Shown here piece by piece: positions 60,814 through 64,000 of a stretch of 64,000 nucleotides of DNA (the stretch's first letter is position 1; each line of letters begins with the position of its first letter). Position numbers and translations under genes: made by a program. The notes below the pieces were generated by a model. The model had not been told where the DNA came from. It was given only the letters and a program-made list of their open reading frames with translations, and did not search any database. Origin of the DNA: Candidatus Uhrbacteria bacterium (GTDB taxonomy: Bacteria; Patescibacteria; ABY1; SG8-24; UBA9934); contig JABJOE010000007.1 in NCBI GenBank assembly GCA_018664485.1, forward strand, positions 62,001 through 126,000, read 5' to 3'.

Positions 60814-63489
60814 TTAACGTAAACTTTCAAGCTCCTCTAATAAGATTTTTACACGTTCTTGCGTTTCCTCCAACTGTTGCTTGGTTTGTGTGATGACTTC
60901 CGGCGGCGCTCCAGCTACAAAACCTTTGTTTGAAAGCTTCCCTTCCAGACGTTTTGCATGTGTTTGAGCCTCATTAAGCTCACCTTCCATACGCTTAGTC
61001 TCAGCTGCTACATCAATCAAATCTGCAATCGGCACATATAGTCGTATCGAACCTGCCATGACAGATATTGCACCCTCAGGCTTCTTGGCGTCATTATCGA
61101 ATGTTAGTTCTCCAAGTTTTGCGAAGTTTGTAATGATAGACCCTTGATCTTTAAGGTCTGTTGCACCGACGACAATCACATCCAATGGCTTCGAGTACGC
61201 AATCTTATACGTAGCGCGTACATTTCGAAGAGCAGACACAACCTCGCGCAGACGATCAAACAATGCTACGTCCATCTTGGCACCTGACTCCCGAGGCCAG
61301 CTAGCTACCATCAACATTCCCGCATCAAACTGCTTGTACAACTCTTCAGTTACAAACGGCATGTACGGATGCCACATCTTTAATATGTTTTCCAATACGT
61401 AAAGTAGAATATCTTTCGTTGACTGATCATCCTGAACTTTCGCGATCTCCACATACCAGTCAGCAAATTCATTCCAAGTGAAATCTCGGAGCAACTCACC
61501 TAACAGTGAGAACTCGTGCCGCTCGTAATGGCCAGTTGCACGCACGATCACATCATCTAGTCGTGACAGAATCCATCGGTCTGCCAATGTCTTAGGTTCA
61601 GGCGCAGTTGCGACAGATCGAACATCACCGACGGTCATAAAGACGAATCGTGAAATATTCCAAAGCTTGTTTGTGAAATTTCTATAGCTCGCAATCTTCT
61701 CTTCTGAAAGTCGTGAGTCATTACCAGGCGTTGCACCAATCAAAAGTGAAAGTCGCGTTGCGTCAGCCCCGTACTTTGAAATCATGTCGAGCGGGTTGAT
61801 AATATTTCCAAGTGACTTGGACATCTTGCGACCTTTTTCATCTCGAACCAGCCCGTGCAAGTACACCGTCTCAAACGGAACCTCACCAAGGTGATAAGTA
61901 GACATCAAAATCATTCGCGCAACCCAGAAAAACAAAATGTCATATCCGGTCTCCAAAACCTGAGTCGGATGATAGGCGCGCAAATCTGACGCACCTTCAT
62001 TTGGCCAATCAAGTGTTGCGAATGTCCAAAGGCCAGTGCAGAACCAAGTATCGAGTGTGTCAGAATCCTGCTCCCATCCATCACCTTCCGGTAATTCACC
62101 TACCGACAACTCCTCACCCTTGTACCAAACAGGAATGCGGTGACCGAACCAAATCTGTCGTGAAATATTCCAGTCGCGCAAGTTATCAATCCAATGGAAA
62201 TACGTCTTTACAAATCGTTCTGGCAAAATATCGATCTGTTTTGCGCGAACTACATGCTGCATCAAAGACTTGAGCGTAACCGTCTGCCCATCTGAAAGAC
62301 CTTCGATCGGATGTTCCTTAGACTGCTTGTACGCAAACTCTTTGTTCACATCAATGAACCACTGAGTCTTTGGTAGAGGTTCGACAATATCTTTAAAACG
62401 ATCAGAAGTTCCTACATTTTGAACAACGTCCTCCTCACCGCTTACCAACTCCTGCTCGGAAAGCCAGGCGATCAATTTCTTCTTTGCTTCTTTAGTTGTA
62501 AGACCCGCATATTCTGATCCAGCCTCTTGTGTCATCAACCCGTCTTCACCGATCACTTGCTTGATACCAATATCGTTCCCCAAAGCCTTCTGCTTCTGGT
62601 ACATCTCAAAGTCAATCGGAGAGTGTGCCGTCGTTACACCAAGTGCACCGGTTCCAAACGTATCATCAACATGCTCATCTCCAAAAACCTTCAGAGTAAG
62701 CGTGTGACCCTCTTGTCCAAAATTCTCAACTACAAATTCCTTGCCAATATATTCCTTCCAACGACCTTCTGGATGAACGGCAATGGCGGTGTCCCCAAGT
62801 TTAGTTTCAGGACGCGTTGTCGCAATTGCGATCGGTACGTCCTTACTATATTGAAAAGTATAAAGTTTTGCTGATCGGTCAACGTAAACCAACTCGTCGT
62901 CGCTACATGTAGACTGCCCTTTTACAGACCAGTTGATTACTCGATAGCCACGATATATCAGCCCATCTTCGTACATGCGTTTGAAAGCCGTACTCACAGA
63001 CTTCTGTCGCTGATCATCTAAGGTATAAGCTTCACGGTCCCAATCAAGCGATGCCCCCATCTTCTTTGTTTGGTTGATGATAGTATCGTGGCTCTCTTTT
63101 GCAAATTTATTTACGCGCTTCAAAAATTCCTCACGGCCAAGTTCTTCTTTAGGCTTCTCCATCCCCTCATCCTCTATAAGCATTTTTTCAACCTTGCTCT
63201 CTGTTGCAACGGCTGCCGAGTCTGTACCCGGAACCCAAAGTGCCTTCTTGCCCGCCATTCGAGCGAAACGAATCATCGCATCTTGAATAGCTAACATCAC
63301 GGCATGACCCATGTGGAGCGTTCCCGTTACGTTTGGTGGTGGAAGTGAAATCGTAAAAGATTCTGTACGATTCTCAAAATCAGGGAGATTCTCTGGCGCA
63401 AAATACCCGCTATCCATCCAAGCAGCGTAAATATCATCCTCAACGCCGTTTGAATCGTAGGTTTTTGGCAGTGAAAGAGGGTCATTCAT
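60814..63489 (-). CDS. valS: valyl-tRNA synthetase
   Basis: 891 aa. HIGH appears as HMGH in 'PPPNVTGTLHMGHAVML' and KMSKS in 'GRKMSKSLGNIINP'. The editing domain and 'DWNISRQIWFGHRIPVWY' are typical. A C-terminal coiled-coil arm ends 'QTKQQLEETQERVKILLEELESL'. It is the first gene of the valS-tyrS-argS cluster. Confidence 0.97.
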   Translation of the reverse strand: MNDPLSLPKTYDSNGVEDDIYAAWMDSGYFAPENLPDFENRTESFTISLPPPNVTGTLHMGHAVMLAIQDAMIRFARMAGKKALWVPGTDSAAVATESKVEKMLIEDEGMEKPKEELGREEFLKRVNKFAKESHDTIINQTKKMGASLDWDREAYTLDDQRQKSVSTAFKRMYEDGLIYRGYRVINWSVKGQSTCSDDELVYVDRSAKLYTFQYSKDVPIAIATTRPETKLGDTAIAVHPEGRWKEYIGKEFVVENFGQEGHTLTLKVFGDEHVDDTFGTGALGVTTAHSPIDFEMYQKQKALGNDIGIKQVIGEDGLMTQEAGSEYAGLTTKEAKKKLIAWLSEQELVSGEEDVVQNVGTSDRFKDIVEPLPKTQWFIDVNKEFAYKQSKEHPIEGLSDGQTVTLKSLMQHVVRAKQIDILPERFVKTYFHWIDNLRDWNISRQIWFGHRIPVWYKGEELSVGELPEGDGWEQDSDTLDTWFCTGLWTFATLDWPNEGASDLRAYHPTQVLETGYDILFFWVARMILMSTYHLGEVPFETVYLHGLVRDEKGRKMSKSLGNIINPLDMISKYGADATRLSLLIGATPGNDSRLSEEKIASYRNFTNKLWNISRFVFMTVGDVRSVATAPEPKTLADRWILSRLDDVIVRATGHYERHEFSLLGELLRDFTWNEFADWYVEIAKVQDDQSTKDILLYVLENILKMWHPYMPFVTEELYKQFDAGMLMVASWPRESGAKMDVALFDRLREVVSALRNVRATYKIAYSKPLDVIVVGATDLKDQGSIITNFAKLGELTFDNDAKKPEGAISVMAGSIRLYVPIADLIDVAAETKRMEGELNEAQTHAKRLEGKLSNKGFVAGAPPEVITQTKQQLEETQERVKILLEELESLR

Positions 63490-63837
63490 ACGGAGGCAGT
63501 CTAGCCTAAAAACAGGGGAAAATCAAAGTATTTCCTCACTTATACGTGCAAACAAGCGCTCACAGCCTATAATAAGGAGAAAATGTCGCATCGAGCCTTT
63601 AAAAATAGCTTTGTTTGCAGGGCGGTCCAACATTGACACCTTCTATGTGCTGCTGTAAGCTACTTTCTTCCCCATGCTAAGGACAGAGTCACCCAGTTGG
63701 CGCCCTTTTGGCTCACGAGAGCCTGTCGACTAGTCTACGTACAATTAGTACGTTTCCGGCGGCGACATCCCGTTTACCAAAATTGCATCCATCTGAGAGA
63801 TTCTGTATGAGAGATTTTTCCAAAAATTAACCTTCGC
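63490..63837. other. divergent intergenic region with structured element copy E
   Basis: Contains no gene. On the minus strand, the segment about 63745-63770 matches copy A in GGAAACGTACTAAT-GTACGTAGAC with one mismatch, closed by GTCG/CGAC; downstream it folds GGCTC/GAGCC. Copy E spans roughly 63690-63790, upstream of valS. Confidence 0.55.
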
Positions 63838-64000
63838 ATGGCATATTCCACGCACGAACAATTTCTAACAATGCTCGAGAGGTCCAAGCGGCCGCTTATT
63901 CTTGTGGGTGCGAATGCTAACGTTGATGATTTTTCAAGCGCGTTTGGTGTTGCTTCTTTGCTATCTAAACTTGCAAAGCCTGTAGAGATCGTGACAAGTG
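63838..64000 (+). CDS. DHH-family phosphoesterase-like protein, 3'-truncated
   Basis: 54 codons are visible from the ATG at 63838, starting 'MAYSTHEQFLTMLERSKRPL' and continuing 'ILVGANANVDDFSSAFGVASLLSKL'. The pattern resembles the N-terminus of DHH/DHHA1 phosphoesterases (nanoRNase/pAp phosphatase type, normally 'NPDGDAIGSALAL'), but the metal-binding Asp pattern is altered. The gene runs off the window, so the assignment is tentative. Confidence 0.5.
   Translation, partial: MAYSTHEQFLTMLERSKRPLILVGANANVDDFSSAFGVASLLSKLAKPVEIVTS

Overview
The window looks like a chromosomal segment of a Patescibacteria (Candidate Phyla Radiation) bacterium, most likely Parcubacteria-like. The signs are compact core genes often starting without a clear Shine-Dalgarno, a type IV secretion-like machinery (pilin-module proteins, PrgI, VirB4, VirB6-like), a giant Cys-rich surface protein, a bactofilin, and no biosynthetic pathways. 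The genetic code is standard: prfB (RF2) is present and UGA acts as a stop. This placement is inference from gene content, since no rRNA lies in the window.

Layout. 1-4273 is an envelope operon: a partial beta-propeller protein, a membrane-anchored DsbA-like thioredoxin, and two paralogous TrbC/VirB2-like membrane proteins fused to different peptidoglycan hydrolases (M23, NlpC/P60). Then come radA and, convergent, recG. 7.8-9.5 kb is a tRNA patch (Arg, Ser, Ser) followed by decayed tRNA-Ser fragments. 9.5-10.4 kb holds a degenerate and a canonical receiver-only protein. 11.4-20.2 kb is a T4SS-like locus read leftward (VirB6-like, a 649-aa protein, PrgI, a VirB4 N-domain-like protein, VirB4, a one-TM protein). 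24.9-34.9 kb encodes a 3098-aa secreted Cys-rich protein and a TM protein with calcium-type repeats. 34.9-39.3 kb is rsmA, tsaC, two epimerases and prfB. groES/groEL follow, with a CIRCE-like operator. 43.9-47.1 kb has an O-antigen ligase-like protein, a nucleotidyltransferase-like protein and an LPG-synthase-type membrane protein. 48.7-50.9 kb is nusA-yidC. After small housekeeping genes and tRNA-Val/Leu, the right end has tdk, a DAGK-like protein, bactofilin, argS, tyrS, valS and the start of a DHH-like gene.

The most unusual layer is a set of 13 single-gene units scattered between the core operons. They look richer in G+C. Each has a -35 box matching or close to TTGACA exactly 17 nt from a YAnnnT-like -10, and nearly all have a clear Shine-Dalgarno and their own GC-rich terminator. 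They encode two receiver proteins, two M23-type proteins, a lipoprotein, a short secreted protein, two anchored proteins and several proteins I do not recognise. Core genes instead use extended -10 promoters (TGT-TATAAT/TATACT), several placing the start codon almost at the transcription start. A second layer is a dispersed, structured intergenic repeat family (about 11.1, 15.1, 41.9 and 63.7 kb) whose stems co-vary between copies. The envelope genes fit together as a surface apparatus that builds a channel, opens peptidoglycan and folds disulfide-rich extracellular proteins.
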